From the NCBI RefSeq assembly GCF_025567525.1, contig NZ_JAOQJY010000011.1:56864-120863 (forward strand): a stretch of DNA of 64,000 nucleotides. Direction: 5' to 3'. A program made the position numbers and the translations under genes. Each line of letters starts with the position of its first letter. The stretch's first letter is position 1. Of this stretch, positions 41,771 to 49,326 are shown piece after piece. Under the pieces are notes generated by a model. That model ran no database searches. It was not told the DNA's origin and worked only from the letters and a program-made list of their open reading frames with translations. The DNA comes from Gallintestinimicrobium propionicum (GTDB lineage Bacteria > Bacillota > Clostridia > Lachnospirales > Lachnospiraceae).

Positions 41771-44614
41771 ATGACACTCGCAGAAAAATTTACCCGGCTC
41801 AAGACCTCCGTTGGCGGCAACCGGGAAAAAATGCACTTTGAGGACACCTTCGGCATGCCGAAGGAGGAGCAGGCGCACATCACCCGCCCCGGCCGCGCGA
41901 ACGCAAGAATCCTTGCAGAGCTGGAATTTGCCCTTCATTTATCCGAGGCAGAAAACGGCAAATACGACGCTGCTTTGGAGGAAGCGCTGGATTATCTGCT
42001 GGAAAAACAGCAGACCGAGGGCGTACTGACCGATCAGGCCTGTGAAGAGGCAGAGGAAATCCTTGAGCCGATCGCAGAGGAAGCAAAATCCTATGAGCTG
42101 ATCCTGGCAGCCCATGCGCATATTGACATGAACTGGATGTGGAGCTTCAACGAAACCGTTTCCATCGTTCTTGCAACCTTCCGTTCGATTTTAAATATCA
42201 TGGATCAGTATCCGGAGTTCTGCTTCTCCCAGTCCCAGGCTTCTGTATACAAAATCGTGGAAGAATATGATCCGGAGCTGATGGAGCGCATCAAAGCCCG
42301 CATTGCAGAGGGACGCTGGGAAGTAACCGCCTCTGCATGGGTAGAGACAGACAAGAACATGCCCTCCGGCGAGTCTCTGCTGCGTCATATCCAGTACACG
42401 AGAGAATATCTGTCCAAGGTTTGGGGCGTAAAGGATTTTGATCTGGATTTCTCCCCCGATACCTTCGGGCACAGCGCAAACGTGCCGGAAATCGATCAGT
42501 TCGGCGGCGTAAAATATTTCTACCATTGCAGAGGAAATGCCCGCCGTGACGTGCTGTACCGTTATCAGGCTCCATCCGGAAAAGAAGTCCTTACCTACCG
42601 CGAGCCCAACTGGTATAACGGAGCGATCACACCGCAGATTGGTGCAGGATTTATGGAAATCGTGAAAAAGAGCAGCGGCTTAAAGACCGGTCTGGTGGTG
42701 TACGGTGTGGGTGACCATGGCGGCGGACCTACCAGACGCGACGTAGAGCGTGCACTGGAAATGCAGACCTGGAAAATTTATCCGAAGATCCGTTTCGGCA
42801 CCTTCCGCGACTACTTCCATGAAGCAGAAAAAATCCGGGAAAAGCTGCCTGTTGTAAACGAAGAACTAAACTACTTTGCAAACGGCTGCTACACCACCCA
42901 GAGCCGCATCAAGAGAGGCAATCGCCGTTTGGAGGCTGCGTTCTACGATGCAGAAGCGATGAGCGCACTGGCTGGACAGAAGGTTGCCTTCCCGTATGCG
43001 AAGGAAAAGCTGACCAAGGCATGGGAGGATGTATTATTTACCCATTTCCACGACATCCTGACCGGCTCCTGCGTACAGGATTCCAGAGAGCATGCAATGG
43101 GACTGTTCCAGACCTCTATGGCAACTGCCAACACCCAGATCACAAACGCAATGCGCGTGATCGCAGAAAAGATCGATACATCCTCGATTCCGGTCGATAT
43201 CGATGCATACAACAGCCAGTCTGAAGGCGCAGGCGTAGGCTACGGCATTGAAAACTTTGTGGGGGTGCCCAGCACCGAAAGAGGCAGCGGCAGAACCCGT
43301 ATTTTCCATCTGTTCAACAGCCTGTCCCATGCACGCCGTGAGGTTGCAGAGCTGACCGTTTGGGACTGGACCGGAGATCTGCGCCGACTGGCAATGCGCG
43401 ATGCAGACGGAAACGACATTCCGTTCCAGCTGGTTGACCACGAGCTGCAGCAGTACTGGGATCACAAATATATCCGCGTTTTAGTAGATCAGGAGGTTCC
43501 TGCCCTCGGCTATACCACTGTTGTGCTGTATGAAAAGGGATTGGATTCCTATCCGGTTTACTTACAGACAAATGAGCAGGTAACCCGCTGCTATGACGAT
43601 GTTGTTCTGGAAAATGAGCAGACCATCGTTACCATCAGCGCAGAGACCGGACGCATCAAATCCCTGGTGGATAAGACGACCGGACAGGAGCTGATCGGCG
43701 AAGGAAAAGAAGCCGGACTTGTGTATCAGGAAACAGAATGCAAGACCTCCAGCGCATGGAACATCGGCAGAGCGATCAAAAACGTGCCGGTGGATCGTTG
43801 CGTAGAACTGAGCAGAGCTGTGATCGGAGAACTCAGAAGCAGTGTAACCGCACACTTTACCGTAGAAAATTCTACCGCAGAGGTGACCTATGTTCTGGAA
43901 AAAGACCAGCCGCTGGTTCGCGTAGAGCTGAAGGTAGACTGGAAAGAAATCGGCAAAGACATCATTCCGGTTCTGACCTGGCAGACGCCTCTGTCCTATC
44001 AGACCGATGCCTTCCGTTATGACGTGCCCGCAGGCAGCACTGTCCGCAGAGGTATCAACAACGATGTTCCCGGACTGCGCTATGGCATGGCGCTTCGCAT
44101 GGACGGCAGCTCCGCAATCCTCGTTTCCGACAGCAAATACGGCTATCGCGGACAGAAGGAGAGCCTGAACCTGACACTGATCAACAGCTCCGTAAGCCCC
44201 GATCCTTATCCGGAACGCGGCATCCACACCATTACCCTTTGGGTTGGCGCAGCGAGCGGAGATGCGAAGGAAGCGGAAGATATCGCAACCGGCTGCAACC
44301 ATAAGATCTTCTACCAGCCCACCAACTGCCACCACGGCGAGCTGCCTCTGGAGGACAGCCTGGTATCCGTTGCTTCCGACAGCGCGGTGATCACAGCAGT
44401 ACAGCCTACCACAGACGGCTGCGTTCTGGTTCGCGGCTGCGAGACCTCCGGTGAGCGTTCTGCAGTGAAGTTAAGCTTCGGTACAGAAGTCAAAGCAGCA
44501 CAGGCAGTTGACCTGTTCGAGGAAACAAAAGACAATGCCGTAGAAACAGACGGCAGCACCGTAACCGTGGAAGTAGATGGCAACGCACTGTTTGCGGTGA
44601 AGGTTCGGTTGTAA
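41771..44614 (+). CDS. GH38 alpha-mannosidase
   Basis: A 947-residue family 38 alpha-mannosidase. The zinc-binding block is AHAHIDMNWMWSFNETV (~114-130), the catalytic nucleophile Asp lies in DFSPDTFGHSANVPE (~228), and HFHDILTGSC (~423) is another family block. The C-terminal half holds the usual beta-sandwich domains. It has no signal peptide and is cytoplasmic, removing mannose from imported oligosaccharides or glycosides. ATG 41771 follows GAGGAGG. It is the last gene of the locus that starts at 32173. Confidence 0.94.
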   Translation: MTLAEKFTRLKTSVGGNREKMHFEDTFGMPKEEQAHITRPGRANARILAELEFALHLSEAENGKYDAALEEALDYLLEKQQTEGVLTDQACEEAEEILEPIAEEAKSYELILAAHAHIDMNWMWSFNETVSIVLATFRSILNIMDQYPEFCFSQSQASVYKIVEEYDPELMERIKARIAEGRWEVTASAWVETDKNMPSGESLLRHIQYTREYLSKVWGVKDFDLDFSPDTFGHSANVPEIDQFGGVKYFYHCRGNARRDVLYRYQAPSGKEVLTYREPNWYNGAITPQIGAGFMEIVKKSSGLKTGLVVYGVGDHGGGPTRRDVERALEMQTWKIYPKIRFGTFRDYFHEAEKIREKLPVVNEELNYFANGCYTTQSRIKRGNRRLEAAFYDAEAMSALAGQKVAFPYAKEKLTKAWEDVLFTHFHDILTGSCVQDSREHAMGLFQTSMATANTQITNAMRVIAEKIDTSSIPVDIDAYNSQSEGAGVGYGIENFVGVPSTERGSGRTRIFHLFNSLSHARREVAELTVWDWTGDLRRLAMRDADGNDIPFQLVDHELQQYWDHKYIRVLVDQEVPALGYTTVVLYEKGLDSYPVYLQTNEQVTRCYDDVVLENEQTIVTISAETGRIKSLVDKTTGQELIGEGKEAGLVYQETECKTSSAWNIGRAIKNVPVDRCVELSRAVIGELRSSVTAHFTVENSTAEVTYVLEKDQPLVRVELKVDWKEIGKDIIPVLTWQTPLSYQTDAFRYDVPAGSTVRRGINNDVPGLRYGMALRMDGSSAILVSDSKYGYRGQKESLNLTLINSSVSPDPYPERGIHTITLWVGAASGDAKEAEDIATGCNHKIFYQPTNCHHGELPLEDSLVSVASDSAVITAVQPTTDGCVLVRGCETSGERSAVKLSFGTEVKAAQAVDLFEETKDNAVETDGSTVTVEVDGNALFAVKVRL

Positions 44615-44632
44615 AAATATATAAAGGATTAT

Positions 44633-44660
44633 CTGCGGCAATATTAATTTATTGCCGCAG
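44633..44660 (+). terminator. Hairpin after the mannosidase gene
   Basis: CTGCGGCAAT / ATTGCCGCAG with an 8-nt loop, 20 bp after the stop. The following T-tract is weak (GAAATAAATTTT), so termination may be partial. Confidence 0.55.
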
Positions 44661-44680
44661 GAAATAAATTTTAATTCATG

Positions 44681-44691
44681 ACAATAGAATG
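44681..44691. repeat. Family A palindrome, left half only
   Basis: ACAATAGAATG-CTCGC with the same upstream flank (ATTCATG) as other copies; the right arm is lost and replaced by AT-rich sequence leading into the agrA ribosome binding site. It marks the join between the mannoside locus and the agr region. Confidence 0.6.
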
Positions 44692-44733
44692 CTCGCAAAT
44701 TTTGCAAAAGTGCATTTGGGGGGAGAAAAAAAT

Positions 44734-45462
44734 ATGTACAGAATAGCGATTTGTGACGACGACCTGGTATTTGGAAGTCTGCTGGAGCAGTATTTACAGA
44801 ATTTTGCAAAGACCCGTAGGATTCCAATAGATGTTTTAGTGTTTGCACGAGGGGAAGAATATCTGGAGTTCCTGATTGAAGAATTTCCAGTTGATCTGAT
44901 ATTTTTAGATATTCAATTTGAAAAGGGGCTAGATGGGGTACAAATCGGAAAAGAGTTACGCGCTGATATTAAAAATGAAATGACACAAATTATTTATATT
45001 TCAGGAATAGAAAGCTATGCAATGCAGTTGTTTCAGAATAGACCAATGGATTTTTTGGTAAAGCCAGTGAAGCAGGAACGGGTTGATCATATCATGGAAG
45101 AATATCTTCGGCTTTTTGGCAATAGAAACAAACAGTATTTTGATTATAATGTAGGAAAAACTCATTATAGACTTTTAGAAGATGAAATTATTTATTTCCA
45201 ATGTATGGGACGGAAAATTCAGATGTTTACAAAAAATGAGGAGGAAGTAGAATTTTATGGACAAATAAATGAGGTGAAAAGGCAGATAAGTGAAGATAAA
45301 TTTTGGCATATACATAAATCCTATTTAGTCAACAAAAATTATATTGCTTTTTTCCAAGCATCTCAAATGTATTTAACGAATGGAGTCGAATTGCCGATCA
45401 GCAGGAGTTACAAGGAGGAAGTACAAAAAAGATTGTTAAATGAAAAGCCTGGGAAAAGATAA
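44734..45462 (+). CDS. agrA: LytTR-type response regulator (AgrA-like)
   Basis: A 242-residue response regulator. The receiver domain has the acidic pair CDDD (7-10), phospho-acceptor Asp59 (IFLDIQ) and the Lys of FLVKPVK (~110). The LytTR DNA-binding domain spans ~135-235 (YRLLEDEIIYFQCMGRKIQM, FWHIHKSYLVNKNYI). ATG 44734 follows GGGGGGAG. It is two bases upstream of the AgrC-like kinase gene, so the two form an operon. LytTR proteins bind two direct repeats one full 21 bp apart; such a pair exists in front of agrD at 46818-46848. Confidence 0.93.
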   Translation: MYRIAICDDDLVFGSLLEQYLQNFAKTRRIPIDVLVFARGEEYLEFLIEEFPVDLIFLDIQFEKGLDGVQIGKELRADIKNEMTQIIYISGIESYAMQLFQNRPMDFLVKPVKQERVDHIMEEYLRLFGNRNKQYFDYNVGKTHYRLLEDEIIYFQCMGRKIQMFTKNEEEVEFYGQINEVKRQISEDKFWHIHKSYLVNKNYIAFFQASQMYLTNGVELPISRSYKEEVQKRLLNEKPGKR

Positions 45463-45464
45463 TA

Positions 45465-46727
45465 ATGGAAATTTACGAAACAATATTCAGATTTTTATAC
45501 AATATATTGAGTGTGTATGTTGGATATCGTACGATAGAGTTATTTCTTGTAAGCAAAAAAATAAAATGGGGAAAAAAGTTTTGTCTCTATTTCATCGTAT
45601 GGTTGATAAATTCATTGTTGTATGTATTCTCTACAGGAATTATTGTTGTTAGAATCTCGATTATAATAGGATATCTTTGCTTTGCCTTTATATTATATGA
45701 AGGAAGTTGGAAAATGAAAATTCTTGCAACAGTTGGAGCATTTGCGCTTGGTCTTATTTCCGAAGATGTTGTATGGATATTTTCCAATCTGATCGGAAAG
45801 CCAATTGAAGAAGAAGCTATGGGGTGTTTGTGCTCTGGAATATTTGCGTTACTTCTACTTTTATTACTTGAAAGATTAAAAGTTTTTACAAAGAGAGCGA
45901 GTATTCCTGCTAGTGGATGTTGGAATCTGATTTTGTTGTTTTTGGGAAGTGTTTTTTTGGCAGAGATTGTAACAGAAAGAATTGAATCGTATGAGTGGAC
46001 GATGATATCCTTGGAACTTATTTGTATGATTAATCTTGGAACTTATCATATTTATCACAAAGTAGTGGAAAATTATGAAGAACGAATTGAAAAAGCGGAA
46101 ATTTTACAGGAAAACAGGATGTATTTGAAGCAGTTAGAAATACTACAGCAGTCACGACAGAATATTAGAATTTTAAGACATGATTTAAAAAATCATTTGC
46201 AATTGATTTCTTCCTATCTTGAAAAAGGTGAGTACGAAAAAGCAGCTGATTATATCGAGAGCATGGAAGAACTCCAGAGCGTAAAGGGCGAGTACGTTAA
46301 GACCGGTAATGTAGCTGTTGACAGTATCTTAAATTATAAATTGGAGGTAATAGAAAAGCAAACAGGATGTAAGCCGCAACTTCAAATTGATATTCCATGT
46401 GAGTCTATGATATCAGAGGCTGATTTAAATATTGTTCTTGGAAACCTTTTGGATAATGCAGGGGAGGCATTGCAGAAATCTGACGAAAAACATTTGGATA
46501 TACGTTTAAAATATGAACGAGGAATTTTATATTTAAGCATATATAATAGTTTTGATGGAGTTGTATATAAAAGTTCAAATAGTAAGTTTAAGACAAGAAA
46601 GCGGGATGATGTAAAACATGGATATGGACTGCAGAGCGTAGAAAGGGTTGTGAAAAAATATAGTGGGATAATGAGAATAACATGCAATGAACATTTGTTC
46701 TGTGTAGATTTGTTTTTTTATGTATAA
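45465..46727 (+). CDS. agrC: GHKL sensor histidine kinase (AgrC-like)
   Basis: A 420-residue membrane kinase. About six N-terminal transmembrane helices (residues 1-200) form the peptide-sensing part, as in AgrC. A coiled linker leads to the phospho-acceptor His in ILRHDLKNHLQLISSYLEKG (~238), and the GHKL ATPase has the N-box LNIVLGNLLDNAGEAL (~330) and a G-box around KHGYGLQSVERVV. It should detect an extracellular cyclic peptide made from AgrD and phosphorylate the adjacent LytTR regulator. The DNA is notably AT-rich compared with the mannoside locus. Confidence 0.92.
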   Translation: MEIYETIFRFLYNILSVYVGYRTIELFLVSKKIKWGKKFCLYFIVWLINSLLYVFSTGIIVVRISIIIGYLCFAFILYEGSWKMKILATVGAFALGLISEDVVWIFSNLIGKPIEEEAMGCLCSGIFALLLLLLLERLKVFTKRASIPASGCWNLILLFLGSVFLAEIVTERIESYEWTMISLELICMINLGTYHIYHKVVENYEERIEKAEILQENRMYLKQLEILQQSRQNIRILRHDLKNHLQLISSYLEKGEYEKAADYIESMEELQSVKGEYVKTGNVAVDSILNYKLEVIEKQTGCKPQLQIDIPCESMISEADLNIVLGNLLDNAGEALQKSDEKHLDIRLKYERGILYLSIYNSFDGVVYKSSNSKFKTRKRDDVKHGYGLQSVERVVKKYSGIMRITCNEHLFCVDLFFYV

Positions 46728-46739
46728 AGATATAAAATG

Positions 46740-46773
46740 CCGTCAGGATATAGATTCTGTTATATCCTGGCGG
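46740..46773 (+). terminator. First hairpin after agrC
   Basis: CCGTCAGGATATA / TATATCCTGGCGG with a G:T pair and an 8-nt loop, followed by a T-rich stretch. Confidence 0.65.
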
Positions 46774-46807
46774 TATTTGTGTTTGTGAAAATATTATACG
46801 ATATACA

Positions 46808-46844
46808 AAATAACCAGTTTTTACATGAAACTGGTTATTTTTTA
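46808..46844 (+). terminator. Second terminator between agrC and agrD
   Basis: Perfect 13-bp arms AAATAACCAGTTT / AAACTGGTTATTT with a 7-nt loop, then TTT. It separates agrD transcription from agrAC. Its sequence also contains the AgrA-like direct repeats. Confidence 0.7.
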
Positions 46845-46880
46845 CATGTTGAAAAAATAAGAGAAAATAAGTGATATAAT
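46818..46880 (+). promoter_or_regulatory. Candidate AgrA-binding direct repeat and agrD promoter
   Basis: The 10-mer TTTTTACATG occurs twice, at 46818-46827 and 46839-46848, exactly 21 bp apart; LytTR regulators recognise two ~9-bp direct repeats with this period. Immediately downstream is a perfect -10 box TATAAT (46875-46880) with no good -35 at the correct distance (TTGAAA is 20 bp away), as expected for an activator-dependent promoter. agrD starts at 46919. Confidence 0.65.
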
Positions 46881-46918
46881 GCAAAATAGATAAAAAAAGA
46901 AAGAAGAGGATAGAAAAA

Positions 46919-47068
46919 ATGAACAAATTTGAAAAATATATTTGTAAATATTTTTATAAAATTGTATTATTCGCTGCAATTGTATCTGCGAATGTTACAT
47001 GTCTTGGCAGATATTATCAGGAGGAAGTGGATGAACAACTAGATGGGCTTCGTAGATACAAAGATTGA
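46919..47068 (+). CDS. agrD: AgrD-like cyclic (thio)lactone autoinducer prepeptide
   Basis: A 49-residue prepeptide. The layout matches AgrD: an amphipathic N-terminal leader (MNKFEKYICKYFYKIVLFAAIV), a small-residue stretch SANV, a core starting at Cys28 (TCLGRYYQ), and a charged C-terminal recognition tail EEVDEQLDGLRRYKD. Clostridial cyclic lactone autoinducer peptides commonly show this C...YYQ then acidic E-rich tail. It is preceded by GAAGAGGATAG and overlaps the AgrB-like reading frame by 26 bp. AgrB would cut after the core and cyclise through Cys28; the ring size is not certain. Confidence 0.82.
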   Translation: MNKFEKYICKYFYKIVLFAAIVSANVTCLGRYYQEEVDEQLDGLRRYKD

Positions 47069-47375
47069 AGAAGTATGCGTGAGAGAACTTGATCGATTTG
47101 GTTATGTTACTTCATCGAATCATAAAATTATTGAAAGTGGCGTTAAACGCGTTATACATTTAATAGAAGATTTTTCTTTAGTACTGGTTGTTGGATTTTT
47201 GATGAAAAGTGTAGTGGCTGGAATAATAATGGAGATTGTATATTTTCCATTGCGTATTTATGCAGGCGGATATCATGCGAGTCGAGAGGCGGTTTGCAAA
47301 ATCTTAACTTACGGGAGTATTGTTATAGGTTTAGGAATTATAAGTTATGTTTATATTCCTAAAAAGGAGGAAAAT
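47043..47375 (+). pseudogene. agrB: AgrB-like peptidase, truncated and joined in frame to the next gene
   Basis: 111 residues of an AgrB-type membrane peptidase. It starts with IEEVCVRELDRFGY, has hydrophobic segments around 43-70 and 88-104, and keeps the catalytic loop PLRIYAGGYHASREAVCKIL with His78 and Cys85, corresponding to the known His77/Cys84 of S. aureus AgrB. Normal AgrB has ~190-210 residues; everything after the third hydrophobic segment is missing. The frame runs without a stop through YVYIPKKEEN into the transglutaminase-like gene. Either it is a remnant, or the chimera is a functional 379-residue fusion; a strong ribosome binding site at the junction favours two products. Confidence 0.75.
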
Positions 47376-48182
47376 ATGGCGTATAATACGATAAATTTAC
47401 GGCATGAGGCAACATTTAAGACATGTATATATAAAAACGTATATTGGGTGCCTTTTCATACTTTGGGGGAAAGTAGGTATCAAAATGAAGAATTGGAAGA
47501 AATGAATGAAAAGACCCCTTTTATATTTGGTACTGAAATTCATTTAAATGTATATGAAGCAATTCAACTATATCAAATGGTACGGCATTTTGAAGAATCT
47601 AATGATATTATAATTAAAGAATTTGAGCAAGTGCCATGGCAATTACATAAATCTGGAAAATATGCATACGAAACAAATCATGGATGTTGTGCAAGTTCAG
47701 CCGCGTGGTTAAATTATGTGGTAGGAGATTTGTATTCTGAGAAGGGATATTTTCAATGGATTCGACCGGATGGAAGTGGTCATGTCATAAATTATTTTTA
47801 TGTAAACGATCAATATTATTTGGTTGATATGTCAGCTTTAACGGAAAAAAATGCGAAATATTCACCTATAGAAACGGGGAAAAAAGCGGATTATGTTAAT
47901 TCGAAGTTTAGTTCAGGGGCTTGCATACAGGTAAAAGAGTTAGAAGATTTTATAAATTATCACAGAAAAATTTTTTTGTGGAAAGGGTATGAATTTAATT
48001 ATTTAAAAAAGAAGAATATGAATACAATACCGCCGTGTTATTCATATCATGAAAAGAATTTATTAATTTATTTAGAACTTGGAAATAGTCAAGTTTTAAC
48101 AATGAAAGATTTTAGTTACGAAAGTAGAAAATATAAAAAGCAAATGCGAATACCTATCGAATATACAGATGAATATAATTAG
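47376..48182 (+). CDS. Transglutaminase-like (papain-fold) cysteine enzyme
   Basis: A 268-residue protein read from ATG 47376, which has an excellent ribosome binding site (AAAAAGGAGGAAAAT) inside the fused frame. A Cys-His-Asp triad in transglutaminase order is visible: C104/C105 in NHGCCASSAAWLNYV, H136 in GSGHVINYFYV and D151 in YYLVDMSAL. There is no signal peptide. Such folds include proteases, amidases and acyl or amide-bond-forming enzymes. The gene is very AT-rich. Its upstream context (AgrD, AgrB) and the downstream BtrH-like gene and exporters suggest a role in making or maturing a peptide-type product. No closer relative is recognised. Confidence 0.68.
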   Translation: MAYNTINLRHEATFKTCIYKNVYWVPFHTLGESRYQNEELEEMNEKTPFIFGTEIHLNVYEAIQLYQMVRHFEESNDIIIKEFEQVPWQLHKSGKYAYETNHGCCASSAAWLNYVVGDLYSEKGYFQWIRPDGSGHVINYFYVNDQYYLVDMSALTEKNAKYSPIETGKKADYVNSKFSSGACIQVKELEDFINYHRKIFLWKGYEFNYLKKKNMNTIPPCYSYHEKNLLIYLELGNSQVLTMKDFSYESRKYKKQMRIPIEYTDEYN

Positions 48183-48196
48183 AAAGGTGTAATAAT

Positions 48197-49225
48197 ATGA
48201 TAAATATAAAAACTAAAGAATCTCAGTTGGAATTGGATATTGGATTTTATGATCATTATTTCCATGCGGACGAGTTATCGTGTATTGATCAGCCGATAGC
48301 AGCTTGTGCGGATTTATTTTTTAAATCGGCTTATTTTTTTTATAGTTTATACATTATCTGGTCAGAAAATTGGTATTATCCGCTAAAAACGGAGTTTTTG
48401 GAAAGCCGTCAACAAATTCTTTCTAAAATAGGACTAAAAATTGATTTTAAAATGTTAAAAGAGTCAGAAAATTTTTTGTTTTTAAAAACTATAAAAAAAT
48501 ATATTGATTTAAGAAAACCAGTAATATTATATTTACATAGAGCATCCATAATTTATGATCAAGTATATGGTGATATCGCTTATGATTCAATACATGGAAT
48601 AATGGTAACAGGATATAATATGGATCATCCAACGATCTGTCTTAGAGATGCTGCACATATAGAAAATAGTGGAGCAAAATATGAAGGAAGTGGATATGGA
48701 TTGTTTCGAATATGGTTAAAAGAGGAATTGCTTAAAAATATGTGGATGGATTCTTATAATTTATATCCGGAGGATGAGTTTACGGGTAAAATTGTAACGA
48801 TAAATAAGATAGATAATAGTCTTTGTAATATAAATCTAAAATCAGGATTTCAAGATATTATAGAAAATGGTTCGATTCGTCGGGATAAATTTCTTGAATG
48901 GATGAAAAATAATGAAGATGCTATTTATTTATTAGGAGAAGATGATGTTTCCAGACAAATAAGAAGAAATTATATTTTGCCGAGAGAGGCTTTTTTTAAG
49001 ATTTTGAATAAATGTTGTAATGAAATTGGGAAATATGATGAAGAATGCAAAAAGATTGAAAACGATTACATAATATCATTGGAAACGGTATTTAATAGAT
49101 TATGTATTAATGCTAAAAAAGGGAAGATAAATGAAAAAGGTACATTAAAAACCTATATTGAAAAGATAGAGCAAATGAATTATCAGTTAGAACAATTTAT
49201 AAAAAAAGTTGTTTACTCTTTTTAA
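48197..49225 (+). CDS. BtrH N-terminal-domain-like cysteine enzyme
   Basis: A 342-residue protein resembling the BtrH_N family, a papain-like fold used in butirosin biosynthesis for acyl transfer to an amine. Candidate active-site residues are Cys29 in FHADELSCIDQPIAACADLF, His133 in YDSIHGIMVTGYNM and Asp151 in CLRDAAH. PVILYLHRASIIYD (~109) matches the strand before the catalytic His. The C-terminal part is helical and Lys/Glu-rich. It follows the transglutaminase-like gene by 14 bp and is equally AT-rich. A decayed second copy of its 5' end lies at 59991-60165. The acyl-transfer or amide-forming role is inferred from the family. Confidence 0.65.
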   Translation: MINIKTKESQLELDIGFYDHYFHADELSCIDQPIAACADLFFKSAYFFYSLYIIWSENWYYPLKTEFLESRQQILSKIGLKIDFKMLKESENFLFLKTIKKYIDLRKPVILYLHRASIIYDQVYGDIAYDSIHGIMVTGYNMDHPTICLRDAAHIENSGAKYEGSGYGLFRIWLKEELLKNMWMDSYNLYPEDEFTGKIVTINKIDNSLCNINLKSGFQDIIENGSIRRDKFLEWMKNNEDAIYLLGEDDVSRQIRRNYILPREAFFKILNKCCNEIGKYDEECKKIENDYIISLETVFNRLCINAKKGKINEKGTLKTYIEKIEQMNYQLEQFIKKVVYSF

Positions 49226-49263
49226 AATTGCATTTTAATTTATATTTAGCAGGTAAAGTATGT

Positions 49264-49307
49264 TATAATTTAGATAACAAAACAGGAGGGTATAAATTAC
49301 CTGTTTT
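49264..49307 (+). promoter_or_regulatory. Exporter-array promoter and inverted repeat
   Basis: An extended -10 (TG-T-TATAAT, 49261-49269) is followed by an inverted repeat AAAACAGG / CCTGTTTT (49279-49286, 49300-49307) just before the first exporter ribosome binding site. It may be an operator or a small attenuator. There is no obvious copy of the TTTTTACATG repeat here. Confidence 0.45.
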
Positions 49308-49326
49308 AGTAAGGGGGACTGCACAA

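Noticed and set aside
43562..44335. 257-codon minus-strand frame inside the mannosidase gene
   Set aside because: The plus strand encodes conserved GH38 sequence throughout; the antisense frame has no recognisable features.
49226..49326. Short N-terminal extension of exporter half 1 as a possible precursor peptide (MHFNLYLAGKVCYNL...)
   Set aside because: It spans a promoter and an inverted repeat, has no ribosome binding site of its own and is in frame with the exporter only by chance.
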